A stretch of DNA of 64,000 nucleotides, taken from NCBI GenBank assembly GCA_964444835.1, contig CAYUIT010000008.1:1-64000 (forward strand), written 5' to 3'. The translations under genes were made by a program, and so were the position numbers. The stretch's first letter is position 1; the number at the start of each line of letters is the position of its first letter. Shown here one piece after another: positions 34,545 to 42,551 of the stretch. The notes under the pieces are model-generated. The model had not been told where the DNA came from and made no database searches. It saw only the letters and a list, made by a program, of their open reading frames with translations. This DNA is from CADEED01 sp964444835. GTDB taxonomy: Bacteria; Pseudomonadota; Gammaproteobacteria; Steroidobacterales; Steroidobacteraceae.

Positions 34545-35929
34545 AAGCCCTCCGCCGCCATGTCGAGCGCACGCGCCATCGCACCGCTCTTGGCCAGCAC
34601 CTCGTCGTACTCCGCTGCGGGCACGCTGTCTGCAACGATGCCTGCGCCGGCTTGGTAGCTGTACTCATCCCCGTGGAATACCAGCGTTCGAATCGTAATC
34701 GCTTGGTCCATGTCGCCGCCGGCACCGAAGTACCCCACGGTGCCGCCGTAAAGGCCGCGGCGTACCGGCTCGAGCTCATCGATGATCTCCATCGCGCGCA
34801 CCTTGGGCGCGCCGACGAGCGTGCCCGCGGGGAACGTCGCCGCAAACAGATCGAATGCATCGCGACCCGGCGCGAGCTCGCCGTTGACGCCGCTCACGAT
34901 GTGCATCACATGGCTATACCGCTCGATGACGCGATACGGATCGACACGAACCGTGCCCGCGCGCGCCACGCGACCGAGATCGTTGCGCGCGAGATCGACC
35001 AGCATCACGTGCTCGGCGTTCTCCTTTTTGTCTGCTAACAAGCTGCGCTCCCGATCTGTATCGACCGCAGCGTCATCCGAGCGTGGCCGGGTGCCGGCGA
35101 TTGGTCGTAGTTGTGCGCGTCCGCCATTCAGCTTGACCAACGCCTCGGGTGAGGAACCAACCACCGTGACTTCGCCGAGTTCGCACAAGTACATGTACGG
35201 CGACGGATTGATCAGACGTAGCGCGCGATACGCCTCGAACGGATGCAGCGAATGACGCCCCGCAAAACGCGAGGCCAGCACGAGCTGATAGACATCGCCG
35301 GCCGCAATGTACTCCTGCGTACGTCGCACACCGGCCTCGTATGCCGCACGCGTCAAGGAGGGCTCGGCGCGCGAGTAGCGGCCACTCCCTGCCGGCGCTA
35401 ACAAGAGCGCACCGCGCAGCGCACGGATCACCTCCGCACGAAGCGAACGGCGCTCCTCCTCACTGCCGGCATGCAGCAGCGCAATCGCGCGCGTCGAGTG
35501 ATCGAAGACGAGCAACGATTCCGTGGCCACGTAATGCAGATCAGGCACCTTGGCGGCCGCGTCGGCGCGCACAGGTAAGCGCTCGAAAAAGCGCACGACG
35601 TCATAGGCCGAATATCCGACGAGCCCGCCCGCCAGTGGCACCGACGGCAGCGCTGGCTGCGGTCGCGGCGCACGTGCCAACGCCTCGCGCAGCGCTGCTA
35701 ACAATTCCACACCTGATTGAGGTCGTGCGCGGCGCTCCGCACCCACTTGCAGCCCCGTCGCATCGAGCTTGACTTCAAAGACTGCGCCGAAGCCGATGAA
35801 CGAGTAGCGCGCTTGCCGTTCACCGCCCTCGACGCTCTCCAACAGAAAGCGCGGCCGGAAGTGCGCCAGCTTGGCGTACGCCGAAACCGGCGTGTCGAGA
35901 TCGCCGGCAATATCGAATGGCGCCTTCAA
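34541..35929 (-). CDS. trpE: Anthranilate synthase component I
   Basis: Chorismate-using enzyme of 462 residues making anthranilate. The start is a TTG with GGAGGG 5 bases upstream; no better ATG is available. N-terminal DTPVSAYAKLAHFRPRFLLESVEGGE is the typical TrpE beginning and contains the LLES feedback element; the C-terminal chorismate-binding core shows IAGTRPRS, EKENAEHVMLVDLARNDLGRVA (the K in DKKENAEH), SGVNGELAPGRDAFD and GAPKVRAMEIIDELEP. It is the first structural gene of the operon, 132 bases after the trpL stop and about 40 bases after the attenuator terminator. Confidence 0.96.
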   Translation of the reverse strand: MKAPFDIAGDLDTPVSAYAKLAHFRPRFLLESVEGGERQARYSFIGFGAVFEVKLDATGLQVGAERRARPQSGVELLAALREALARAPRPQPALPSVPLAGGLVGYSAYDVVRFFERLPVRADAAAKVPDLHYVATESLLVFDHSTRAIALLHAGSEEERRSLRAEVIRALRGALLLAPAGSGRYSRAEPSLTRAAYEAGVRRTQEYIAAGDVYQLVLASRFAGRHSLHPFEAYRALRLINPSPYMYLCELGEVTVVGSSPEALVKLNGGRAQLRPIAGTRPRSDDAAVDTDRERSLLADKKENAEHVMLVDLARNDLGRVARAGTVRVDPYRVIERYSHVMHIVSGVNGELAPGRDAFDLFAATFPAGTLVGAPKVRAMEIIDELEPVRRGLYGGTVGYFGAGGDMDQAITIRTLVFHGDEYSYQAGAGIVADSVPAAEYDEVLAKSGAMARALDMAAEGL

Positions 35930-35970
35930 ATCAACCCTCCTTCACGACGACCTGCGTTTCGTGCAGGCAA

Positions 35971-36079
35971 TAAAAAACCCATCTCGGGGTGCCCGGAGAT
36001 GGGTTCTGGTGCTCGATCTAACTAATGGATATACGTGCGTTCGTGCCCAGCGCCCTCTCCTTTAAGAGAGGCGCCACCA
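35971..36079 (-). promoter_or_regulatory. trp attenuator (regions 1-4 and T-run)
   Basis: On the minus strand, region 1 (plus coordinates 36066-36075) overlaps the last codons of trpL, right after its Trp pair; region 2 (36050-36060) pairs with region 1; region 3 (35995-36004, ACCCATCTCC) can pair either with region 2 (GGAGAGGG, one bulged A) or with region 4 (35976-35985, GAGATGGGTT). The 3:4 hairpin, 10 bp, is followed by TTTTTTATTG, an intrinsic terminator. A ribosome stalled at the Trp codons would mask region 1, letting 2:3 form and transcription proceed into trpE. Confidence 0.85.
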
Positions 36080-36109
36080 ACCCGCCAGTCGATCGAGCCG
36101 TTGCAACAT
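36062..36109 (-). CDS. trpL: trp leader peptide
   Basis: A 15-codon reading frame encoding MLQRLDRLAGWWRLS with two adjacent TGG codons at positions 11 and 12, ending TAA. Tandem Trp codons in a peptide this short, placed directly before mutually exclusive hairpins and trpE, are the signature of transcription attenuation. No Shine-Dalgarno precedes the ATG; a -10 box lies 7 bases upstream, so the mRNA may start at or next to the ATG. Confidence 0.85.
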   Translation of the reverse strand: MLQRLDRLAGWWRLS

Positions 36110-36116
36110 GGGTGGA

Positions 36117-36146
36117 AGTATTGCGGGCTGCACGCATGCGCGTCAA
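36117..36146 (-). promoter_or_regulatory. Candidate trp operon promoter
   Basis: TTGACG (36141-36146, minus strand) and AATACT (36117-36122) with 18 bases between them, ending 7 bases before the trpL ATG. Matches are 5/6 and 4/6 to the sigma-70 consensus. I see no obvious palindromic TrpR operator over it. The rest of the divergent gap 35930-36249 holds trpL, the attenuator and, on the plus strand, TACAAT at 36222-36227 as a possible -10 for the ATPase gene. Confidence 0.5.
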
Positions 36147-36249
36147 GGCAAAGTCGCGCTGGATAGCCGGAATTTCGGCATTTTCCGGCGTGCCTGGCCG
36201 TCTGCCGCACGCCTGCCGCGCTACAATTGCTGCAGTCGAGGGAGACGCT

Positions 36250-38691
36250 ATGACCGTGGATTACGAGAAGCTCGGCGCGTTCTATTTGGGGCGCGAGTTC
36301 GACGCAACGACGAACGCACTCAAGGAAGATCTGGTCCTCTACGACTCTAAGGACCTAACCACTCACGCTGTCTGCGTCGGTATGACGGGCAGCGGCAAGA
36401 CCGGCCTCTGTTTGTCGTTGCTCGAAGAAGCAGCGATCGACGGGATCCCCGCTATCTGCATCGATCCGAAAGGCGATCTTGGCAATCTGCTGCTCGCTTT
36501 TCCCGAGCTCGCAGCGGCCAACTTCAAGCCCTGGGTCGACCCAGCCGAAGCCCAGCGCAAAGGCATCTCGGTCGACGATTTTGCCGCCAAGACGGCGGAC
36601 ACATGGCGTAACGGCCTCGCCGAGTGGGGGCAAACACCCGAGCGTATCGCGCGCTTCCGCCAAGCCGCCGATGTCGCGATCTATACGCCGGGCGCCGAAA
36701 CGGGCTTGCCGTTGTCGGTGCTGCGCTCGTTTGCGCCCCCCGCGCCTGAGTTGTTAGCCGATGGCGCAGCCGTGCGCGATCGCGTCGGCTCGGTGGTCGC
36801 GGGCCTGCTCAGCTTGCTCAATATCGATGCGGACCCGATCACGAGTCGCGAGCACATCCTGCTCGCCAACATCCTGGAGAGCACGTGGCGCACAGGCGCT
36901 GGGCTCGATATGGTCGGGCTGATCAACGCTGTGCAGAAGCCCGGGTTCGACAAGGTTGGCGCGTTCGATCTCGAGACGTTCTACCCTGCGAAGGAGCGGC
37001 TCAAGCTCGCGATGCAGATCAACAATCTGCTCGCCTCGCCAGGTTTTGCCACGTGGATGAGTGGCGAACCGCTCGACGCGCAGCGCCTGCTATTCACACC
37101 CGAGGGTAAGCCACGCCTGTCGATCATTTCGATCGGTCATCTCTCCGACAGCGAGCGCATGTTCATCGTGACGTTGGTGCTGAACGAGGTGATCGCATGG
37201 ATGCGCAATCAATCGGGCACGTCGAGCTTGCGCGCGCTGCTCTACATGGACGAGATCTTCGGCTACTTCCCACCCACGGCCAATCCGCCATCGAAGCAGC
37301 CGATGCTGACGCTGCTGAAACAGGCGCGCGCATTTGGTCTCGGCGTGGTGCTCGCCACGCAGAATCCAGTAGACCTCGATTACAAGGGCCTCGCCAACTG
37401 CGGCACGTGGTGGATCGGCCGTCTGCAAACTGAGCGCGATAAGTTGCGTGTCATCGAAGGGCTGGAGAGCGCCCTCGCCACGACCGGTGGCTTCGATAAA
37501 TCGACGCTTGAGAAAATGATGTCGAGCCTCACGCAGCGCGTGTTTCTGATGCGCAACGTGCATGACGATGCCCCAATCTTGATGAAGAGCCGCTGGGCGT
37601 TGTCGTATCTGCGTGGCCCGCTCACCGGACCCGAGATCACTCGTTTGATGGCGCCGCGCAAATCCGCGGCCGCAGTTGTTAGTGCACCCGCAGCGCCAGC
37701 AGGTGCGAACACCGCAACCGCGACACCCGCCGCGAGCAGCGCTCCGGCGGCGCGCCCTGCCATCCCCGCCGAAGTGCCGGAGTACTTCTTGCCTGCCACG
37801 AGCGGCACGGGCCCAATAGCCTACAAGCCGATGGTCCTCGGGCTCGCGAAGCTGCATTTCGTCGACGCGAAGCTGGCGCTAGATCAGTGGCAGACCGCAG
37901 CTTACCTCGCACCCTTCGATGACGAGGGCAAGTCGGTGCTCTGGTCAGAAGCGAAAGCGAGCAACGATCTCAAGAGCAAGCTCGTGAAGAATCCGGCGGC
38001 TGAAGTGAGTGAGTACGGGAACTTGCCGGGTACTGCGCTGCGCGCTGCGTCGTATGCCACCTACGGCAAGCAGCTCTCGTCTTATTTGTACGAAAGCGCG
38101 CGCGCTGAGTTGCTCGTCGTAGATACGCTCAAGACCGCGAGCGCGCCAGGGGAAAGTGAAGGCGACTTTCGCGCCCGCTTGGCACTGGCTACGCGCGAGC
38201 AACGCGACGCGCAGGTGGAACAGCTGCGCAAGAAGTACGCCCCGAAGCTTGAAGCAATCCAGGAGAAGATGCGCCGCGCCGAGGAAAAGCACGCCCGCGA
38301 GAAAGAGCAGCTCTCCTCACAGCGGCTCAGCACCGCCGTGTCTATTGGTACTACTGTGCTCGGCGCCCTATTCGGCCGCAAGGCGATCTCGGCGGGGAAT
38401 GTCGGTCGCGCCGCCACTGCGGTGCGCACGGCTTCGCGGATGGGCAAAGAGAAAGACGACGTCGAGCGCGCCGAGGAGAGCATCGAGCTGCTGCAGCAGA
38501 GGCTCGCGGCACTGCAGCTCGAATGCGACGCGGAAGTGGCCAAGCTGAATACGGCACTTGACCCGTCGACGATCGCGCTCCGCGCCGTGCAAGTGACGCC
38601 GCGTAAGTCGGACATCGCCGTCGGCGAGATTGCGCTCGTTTGGACACCGTGGCGCAAGGGCGCAGATGGTTTTCCAGCACCTGCGTACTAA
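36250..38691 (+). CDS. HerA/DUF853-type AAA ATPase
   Basis: An 813-residue P-loop ATPase of the HerA/FtsK/VirB4-like class (DUF853 helicase-like family). Walker A is GMTGSGKTG near residue 44, Walker B LLYMDEIFGYFP near 335, and a sensor-like VVLATQNPVDLDYKGLANCGTWWIGRL near 370. After a Pro/Ala-rich linker (about 475-515) the C-terminal part contains a long coiled coil (about 640-720 and 735-775). I start it at ATG 36250 with GGGAGA 5 bases upstream; the frame reading back to 36025 runs through the trp control region and is not coding. Role unknown; not beside a NurA nuclease. Confidence 0.8.
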   Translation: MTVDYEKLGAFYLGREFDATTNALKEDLVLYDSKDLTTHAVCVGMTGSGKTGLCLSLLEEAAIDGIPAICIDPKGDLGNLLLAFPELAAANFKPWVDPAEAQRKGISVDDFAAKTADTWRNGLAEWGQTPERIARFRQAADVAIYTPGAETGLPLSVLRSFAPPAPELLADGAAVRDRVGSVVAGLLSLLNIDADPITSREHILLANILESTWRTGAGLDMVGLINAVQKPGFDKVGAFDLETFYPAKERLKLAMQINNLLASPGFATWMSGEPLDAQRLLFTPEGKPRLSIISIGHLSDSERMFIVTLVLNEVIAWMRNQSGTSSLRALLYMDEIFGYFPPTANPPSKQPMLTLLKQARAFGLGVVLATQNPVDLDYKGLANCGTWWIGRLQTERDKLRVIEGLESALATTGGFDKSTLEKMMSSLTQRVFLMRNVHDDAPILMKSRWALSYLRGPLTGPEITRLMAPRKSAAAVVSAPAAPAGANTATATPAASSAPAARPAIPAEVPEYFLPATSGTGPIAYKPMVLGLAKLHFVDAKLALDQWQTAAYLAPFDDEGKSVLWSEAKASNDLKSKLVKNPAAEVSEYGNLPGTALRAASYATYGKQLSSYLYESARAELLVVDTLKTASAPGESEGDFRARLALATREQRDAQVEQLRKKYAPKLEAIQEKMRRAEEKHAREKEQLSSQRLSTAVSIGTTVLGALFGRKAISAGNVGRAATAVRTASRMGKEKDDVERAEESIELLQQRLAALQLECDAEVAKLNTALDPSTIALRAVQVTPRKSDIAVGEIALVWTPWRKGADGFPAPAY

Positions 38692-38709
38692 CGACTCGAG
38701 GGAACATCC

Positions 38710-39093
38710 ATGAAAGAACTGGTCGATTCACTCGTCAAGAGCCTCAAAGTGGACGCCCGACAAGCCGAGGGCGGCGCGGCGATCCTGTTCAAAGCGGCAC
38801 GCGACAAAATGGGCCAGGATGCATTCAAGAAGGAACTCGGCAAAGTGCCCGGCCTCGATGCACTACTCGCGAAAGCGCCTGACGCGGGCGGTCTCGGCAA
38901 GCTGTTCGGTGGCTTCGCCTCGGCGGTCGGCGGCGGCAACGCTGCGATCATCGCCAACATTTTGAGCGGCTTCAGTAAACTCGGTTTGAACCAAGAGCAC
39001 GCCAAGAGTTTCGTGCCGGTCATTCTCGATTTCCTGCGCACCAAAGTTGGCAAAGACAGTGTCGACAAAATCGAGAAGACGTTGCGCACCTGA
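38710..39093 (+). CDS. DUF2780 family protein
   Basis: A 127-residue protein of the DUF2780 (VcgC/VcgE) family with a cytoplasmic look and no signal. Family-like stretches are ELVDSLVKSLKVDARQAEGGAAILFKAARDKMG at residues 3-35, VPGLDALLAKAPDAGG near 46, a glycine-rich middle and a helical C-terminus FLRTKVGKDSVDKIEKTL. GAGGGA lies upstream of the ATG. It follows the ATPase gene by 18 bases, so they are likely one transcript. Function unknown. Confidence 0.75.
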   Translation: MKELVDSLVKSLKVDARQAEGGAAILFKAARDKMGQDAFKKELGKVPGLDALLAKAPDAGGLGKLFGGFASAVGGGNAAIIANILSGFSKLGLNQEHAKSFVPVILDFLRTKVGKDSVDKIEKTLRT

Positions 39094-39123
39094 TCTGCGC
39101 TGCGGTCGTTAGGAGAGCCCACC

Positions 39124-39606
39124 ATGCCGTCGTTCGATGTCGTCTCAGAAGTCGATTCGCACGAGTTGACGAATGCCGTCGACCAAGCGAACCGCGAGCT
39201 CGCGACACGCTTTGACTTCAAGGGCACCAACGCCAAGTTCGAGCTGAAGGAGTTCGTCATCACGCTCGAAGCGCCTGAGGAGTTTCAGCTCAAGCAAATG
39301 TTCGACATCCTGACGAATCGCCTGTCGAAGCGCGGCATCGACGTCAAGTGTTTGGAAACGAAGAACATCGACAAAAACCTTGCGCTCGCCAAACAAGACG
39401 TCGTGCTCCGCCACGGCATCGATGCCGACGCAGGCCGCAAGATCGCGCGCATGATCAAAGACTCGAAGATGAAAGTGCAGGCGAGCATCCAGGGAGACAA
39501 GGTGCGCATCACTGGCAAGCAGCGCGACGATCTGCAAGCGGCGATGCAGCTACTGCGCAAAGGCGACTTCGATCGCCCGCTGCAGTTCAATAACTTTCGC
39601 GACTAG
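39124..39606 (+). CDS. yajQ: YajQ family cyclic-di-GMP-binding protein
   Basis: A 160-residue protein with the two ferredoxin-like RNP domains of YajQ: MPSFDVVSEVDSHELTNAVDQANRELATRFDFKG (residues 1-34) and the C-terminal DLQAAMQLLRKGDFDRPLQFNNFRD. Homologues bind cyclic-di-GMP or nucleic acid and act as co-regulators. AGGAG lies about 8 bases upstream of the ATG. It converges with the DUF1801 gene and overlaps its 3' end by 4 bases. (Stretches are given in pieces because of their length.). Confidence 0.93.
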   Translation: MPSFDVVSEVDSHELTNAVDQANRELATRFDFKGTNAKFELKEFVITLEAPEEFQLKQMFDILTNRLSKRGIDVKCLETKNIDKNLALAKQDVVLRHGIDADAGRKIARMIKDSKMKVQASIQGDKVRITGKQRDDLQAAMQLLRKGDFDRPLQFNNFRD

Positions 39607-40022
39607 CGCACACGCTTCGGCGCCATCGCTGCGACGGAGCGCTCGATCAGTTCCTGCAGCACCTTTTCGTCGATGCTCGCGAGCGACTTCAGATACAAGC
39701 ACACTTTGCCGGTTTTGTGCTTGCCTAACTGCTGCAGCAGCGGCTTGAACTTTTCGAAACCCGGCATCAAATAGACAGTCAGGTCGTTCTTGCGGGGCGA
39801 AAAGCCGACGATCGGCCACTCCGATTGTCGTCCGTCGGCGTAAGTGAGTAGGTAGCGCCCGAAGCCGACGATACTGCTGCCCCACATTTCCGGTTTGCGG
39901 CCCGTGGCCGCTGTCATCCACTTCACGAGCTTGGCGCAGTCAGCGCGCCGTTCGCCGCTCGCCGCCGCATCGAGAAATGCTTTCACGCTGGCTTTCGTCG
40001 GCTGTGTCTTGGCTTCCGCCAT
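39603..40022 (-). CDS. DUF1801 (YdhG-like) protein
   Basis: A 139-residue cytoplasmic protein with the DUF1801 fold: KWMTAATGRKPEMWGSSIVGFG near residue 33, WPIVGFSPRKNDLTVYLMPGFEKF near 70 and KTGKVCLYLKSLASIDEKVLQELI near 103. Related proteins are of unknown function. It is the last gene, 3 bases after the FeoB-associated gene, of a minus-strand run from feoA, but the functional link is unclear. Confidence 0.85.
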   Translation of the reverse strand: MAEAKTQPTKASVKAFLDAAASGERRADCAKLVKWMTAATGRKPEMWGSSIVGFGRYLLTYADGRQSEWPIVGFSPRKNDLTVYLMPGFEKFKPLLQQLGKHKTGKVCLYLKSLASIDEKVLQELIERSVAAMAPKRVR

Positions 40023-40025
40023 TGC

Positions 40026-40223
40026 TCAGCTCCGTGTCGTTTTCGAGTGATCCTCAACGCGCTTTGTCGCACTGCAGTCGCTACAGCCCGCATGCGTCTG
40101 CGGTCCCGGCTTCGCTCTGCCAGCCAGCCAAGATTTCGGCAGCAGCGACCGCGGCCACAGCGTCCACACCACGTACAGCGTGGCGCCGATGACCAGAAAC
40201 CAAACGACGAACGACTGCCACAT
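40026..40223 (-). CDS. FeoB-associated Cys-rich small membrane protein
   Basis: A 65-residue protein with one N-terminal transmembrane helix (residues 4-24), a basic linker and a CSDCSA cysteine pair near residue 47. Position directly after feoB (10 bases) and the CxxC after a single helix match the FeoB-associated Cys-rich protein type, which is thought to act in the ferrous iron transporter complex in place of FeoC. The identification rests on position and architecture rather than strong similarity. Confidence 0.65.
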   Translation of the reverse strand: MWQSFVVWFLVIGATLYVVWTLWPRSLLPKSWLAGRAKPGPQTHAGCSDCSATKRVEDHSKTTRS

Positions 40224-40233
40224 AGCGAAGTTG

Positions 40234-42135
40234 CTAGCTCAAGGCCAAAACGCTGCGATACGTGACGAACGCGGCCAAGTATGCCAGGGCAAATAGGTAG
40301 GCCGCCATGATGAGCGGGTAGCGCCACGAGTTGGTCTCGCGCTTCACCACGGCGAGCGTCGACAAGCATTGTGGTGCAAACACATACCACGCGAGGAGCG
40401 CACACGCGGTCGCCATGCTCCAGGTCGCTCCGATTACTGGGGTCAGCGCGTGTGCTAGATCCTCGTCGGCGGCGGACATCGCATACACCGTGCCCAAGGC
40501 GCCGACAGCGACCTCGCGCGCCGCCATGCCTGGCACGAGCGCAATCGAGATCTGCCAATTGAAGCCGATCGGCGCGAAGACGACTTCGAGCGCGCGCCCG
40601 ATCATGCCGGCAAAGCTGTAGTAGATCGCCGGCTGGTCCGCGCCCGGCGGTGCGGCAGGGTAGCTCGACAAGAACCACAGCACGATCATCAGAGCGAGAA
40701 TGATGCCGCCGACGCGCTTCATGAAGATGACCACGCGCTCCCACAAACCGAGCAACAGATTCGACCAGTGCGGCATCTGGTAATCCGGCAACTCGAGCAG
40801 CAGCGGCGAGTACTCACGGCGCGCGACCGCGCGCTTCAACACGTACGCCACTAACAACGCGCTGACGATGCCGGCCAGATACAAGCCGAACAGCACCAAG
40901 CCCTGGCGGTTGAAAGGCCCAACCGCACCGGCCGGGATGAATGCACCGATCAACAATGCGTAAACCGGCAACCGCGCGGAGCACGTCATCAGCGGCGCGA
41001 CCATGATCGTGGCCAGCCGATCGCGCCACGATGGAATCGTGCGTGCGGCCATGATGCCCGGTATTGCGCAAGCGAAGCTCGACAACAGCGGAATGAACGC
41101 GCGACCGGACAGGCCCATGCCACCCATCAGGCGATCGAGCAAATAGGCCGCGCGCGGCAGATAGCCGCTGTCCTCGAGGGCTAGGATGAAGAAAAACAGA
41201 ATGACGATCTGCGGCAGAAACACGACGACGCTGCCGACGCCCGCGATCACGCCTTCCACCAGCAAGCTTCGCAGCGGACCCGCCGCCATATTGCTCGCGA
41301 CGAACTGGCCCGCGGCCGCAACACCACCGTCAATCCAATCCATCGGCACGGCGGCCCAACTGAAAACTGCCTGAAAGACGACGAACAGCAGCAGCGCCAA
41401 CAACAGCACGCCCGCGATGGGATGCAAGACCACCGCATCGAGGCGCCGCTGCCAGCGAGCCAGCAGCGGTTCACGATACCCTGCGACCGCTAACAACCCG
41501 CGTAGGTCGCGTTGGGTCTGCTCGATGTCTTCGGCTGTCGGCTCGGCCCAAGCCAAACTGCCGCTCCGACGTGCCGGGGTGGGTGTGCGCTCGAGCAGGC
41601 TACGCAATTCCTCGGCGCCTGCGCGCTCGATCGCGATGGTGGGCACGACCGGCACACCGAGATCGGCCGCGAGCTTGGCAGCATCGATTCGCACGCCTTG
41701 CCGCTCGGCGGCATCCACCCGATTGAGCGCGACGATCAACGGTACGCCCAGCCGCTTTACATCGAGCACCAGTCGCAGCCCGATCGGCAAATGAGCGGCG
41801 TCGACGACACACACAATCATCTCGGGCGCCAGCTCACCCGCAAGGCGACCGAGAATCACATCGCGCGTGATCGCCTCGTCGAGCGTGGTCGGCGACAGAC
41901 TATACGTACCGGGCAGATCGAGAATTCGCACGCGCCGCTCAAGGCGGCTGGTCAGCTCGCCCTCTTTGCGTTCAACCGTCACGCCGGCGTAGTTAGCCAC
42001 CTTTTGGCGGCTGCCCGTCAGGCGATTGAACAACGCGGTCTTGCCGCAGTTAGGCACGCCGACGAGCGCGACGCGCAGTTCGGCCGTTGCAGCCGCCCGG
42101 CCCGCTTCATCTGCATCCAGTGCCGCAGTCGTCAT
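40234..42135 (-). CDS. feoB: Ferrous iron transporter FeoB
   Basis: Inner membrane Fe(II) transporter, 633 residues. The N-terminal G domain has G1 GVPNCGKTALFNRLTG (near residue 26), G3 DLPGTYSL (near 73) and G4 NRVD (near 138); the membrane domain has Gate motifs such as ARTIPSWRDRLATIMVAPLMTCSARLPVYALL (near 372-403). It is shorter than the enteric protein (773) but within the range of the family. Its ATG overlaps the feoA stop by 4 bases. Confidence 0.95.
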   Translation of the reverse strand: MTTAALDADEAGRAAATAELRVALVGVPNCGKTALFNRLTGSRQKVANYAGVTVERKEGELTSRLERRVRILDLPGTYSLSPTTLDEAITRDVILGRLAGELAPEMIVCVVDAAHLPIGLRLVLDVKRLGVPLIVALNRVDAAERQGVRIDAAKLAADLGVPVVPTIAIERAGAEELRSLLERTPTPARRSGSLAWAEPTAEDIEQTQRDLRGLLAVAGYREPLLARWQRRLDAVVLHPIAGVLLLALLLFVVFQAVFSWAAVPMDWIDGGVAAAGQFVASNMAAGPLRSLLVEGVIAGVGSVVVFLPQIVILFFFILALEDSGYLPRAAYLLDRLMGGMGLSGRAFIPLLSSFACAIPGIMAARTIPSWRDRLATIMVAPLMTCSARLPVYALLIGAFIPAGAVGPFNRQGLVLFGLYLAGIVSALLVAYVLKRAVARREYSPLLLELPDYQMPHWSNLLLGLWERVVIFMKRVGGIILALMIVLWFLSSYPAAPPGADQPAIYYSFAGMIGRALEVVFAPIGFNWQISIALVPGMAAREVAVGALGTVYAMSAADEDLAHALTPVIGATWSMATACALLAWYVFAPQCLSTLAVVKRETNSWRYPLIMAAYLFALAYLAAFVTYRSVLALS

Positions 42136-42395
42136 GGGGCGGCGAGCTGCACCGCAACGCAGCTCGCTTCACTGCGGCGCAACGCAAAGGTCGACCCGGC
42201 AATACGGATCGCGATCGGATCTGCGCCCGGCCACATGCGAGCGATGACCTCGCAGGTCGCGCCCGGTACAAACCCCAGATCGCGCAAACGCAGCGCGACG
42301 GTCGCGAGCGGTCCCTCGGCGGAGACAGACAGGACCTCAGCTCTCGAACCCTGCGCGAGATCGCAAAGCAAAGTCTGTCCAAGACTCGTGTTCAC
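42132..42395 (-). CDS. feoA: Ferrous iron transport protein FeoA
   Basis: An 87-residue SH3-like FeoA protein, starting at GTG. The typical core is LRDLGFVPGATCEVIARMWPGADPIAIRIAGSTFALRRSEA (residues about 37-77). It is thought to bind FeoB and modulate its activity. It is the first gene of the feo operon and is divergent from the TonB receptor; the shared Fur-like box lies about 90 bases upstream. Confidence 0.92.
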   Translation of the reverse strand: MNTSLGQTLLCDLAQGSRAEVLSVSAEGPLATVALRLRDLGFVPGATCEVIARMWPGADPIAIRIAGSTFALRRSEASCVAVQLAAP

Positions 42396-42481
42396 GGTGT
42401 CGCCCCAGTATCGGGCGTCGAATCGTGGTTGTAAATGCGACAGATTCTTATTTGCGCTTGCTCAACCACGGATAGGATGCT

Positions 42482-42502
42482 AAATAGGAATCATTACTAT
42501 TT
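42482..42502. promoter_or_regulatory. Fur-box-like palindrome between feoA and the TonB receptor gene
   Basis: A 21-base near-palindrome, AAATAG-GAATCATTA-CTATTT, is strikingly AT-rich for this genome and resembles the Fur 7-1-7 arrangement with a central AATCATT. It lies 50 bases before the receptor start and 87 before feoA. TTGCTC (42459-ish) and TAAATA (42481-42486) could be a receptor promoter overlapped by the box, so iron repression of both units is likely. Confidence 0.65.
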
Positions 42503-42551
42503 GATCAGACGACTTTCGGGACGCCACCGATGCCACGCGCGCGGTCTCAAC

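Noticed and set aside
36025..36249. N-terminal extension of the HerA-like ATPase
   Set aside because: It reads through the trp leader, attenuator and promoter; a good ribosome site precedes ATG 36250.
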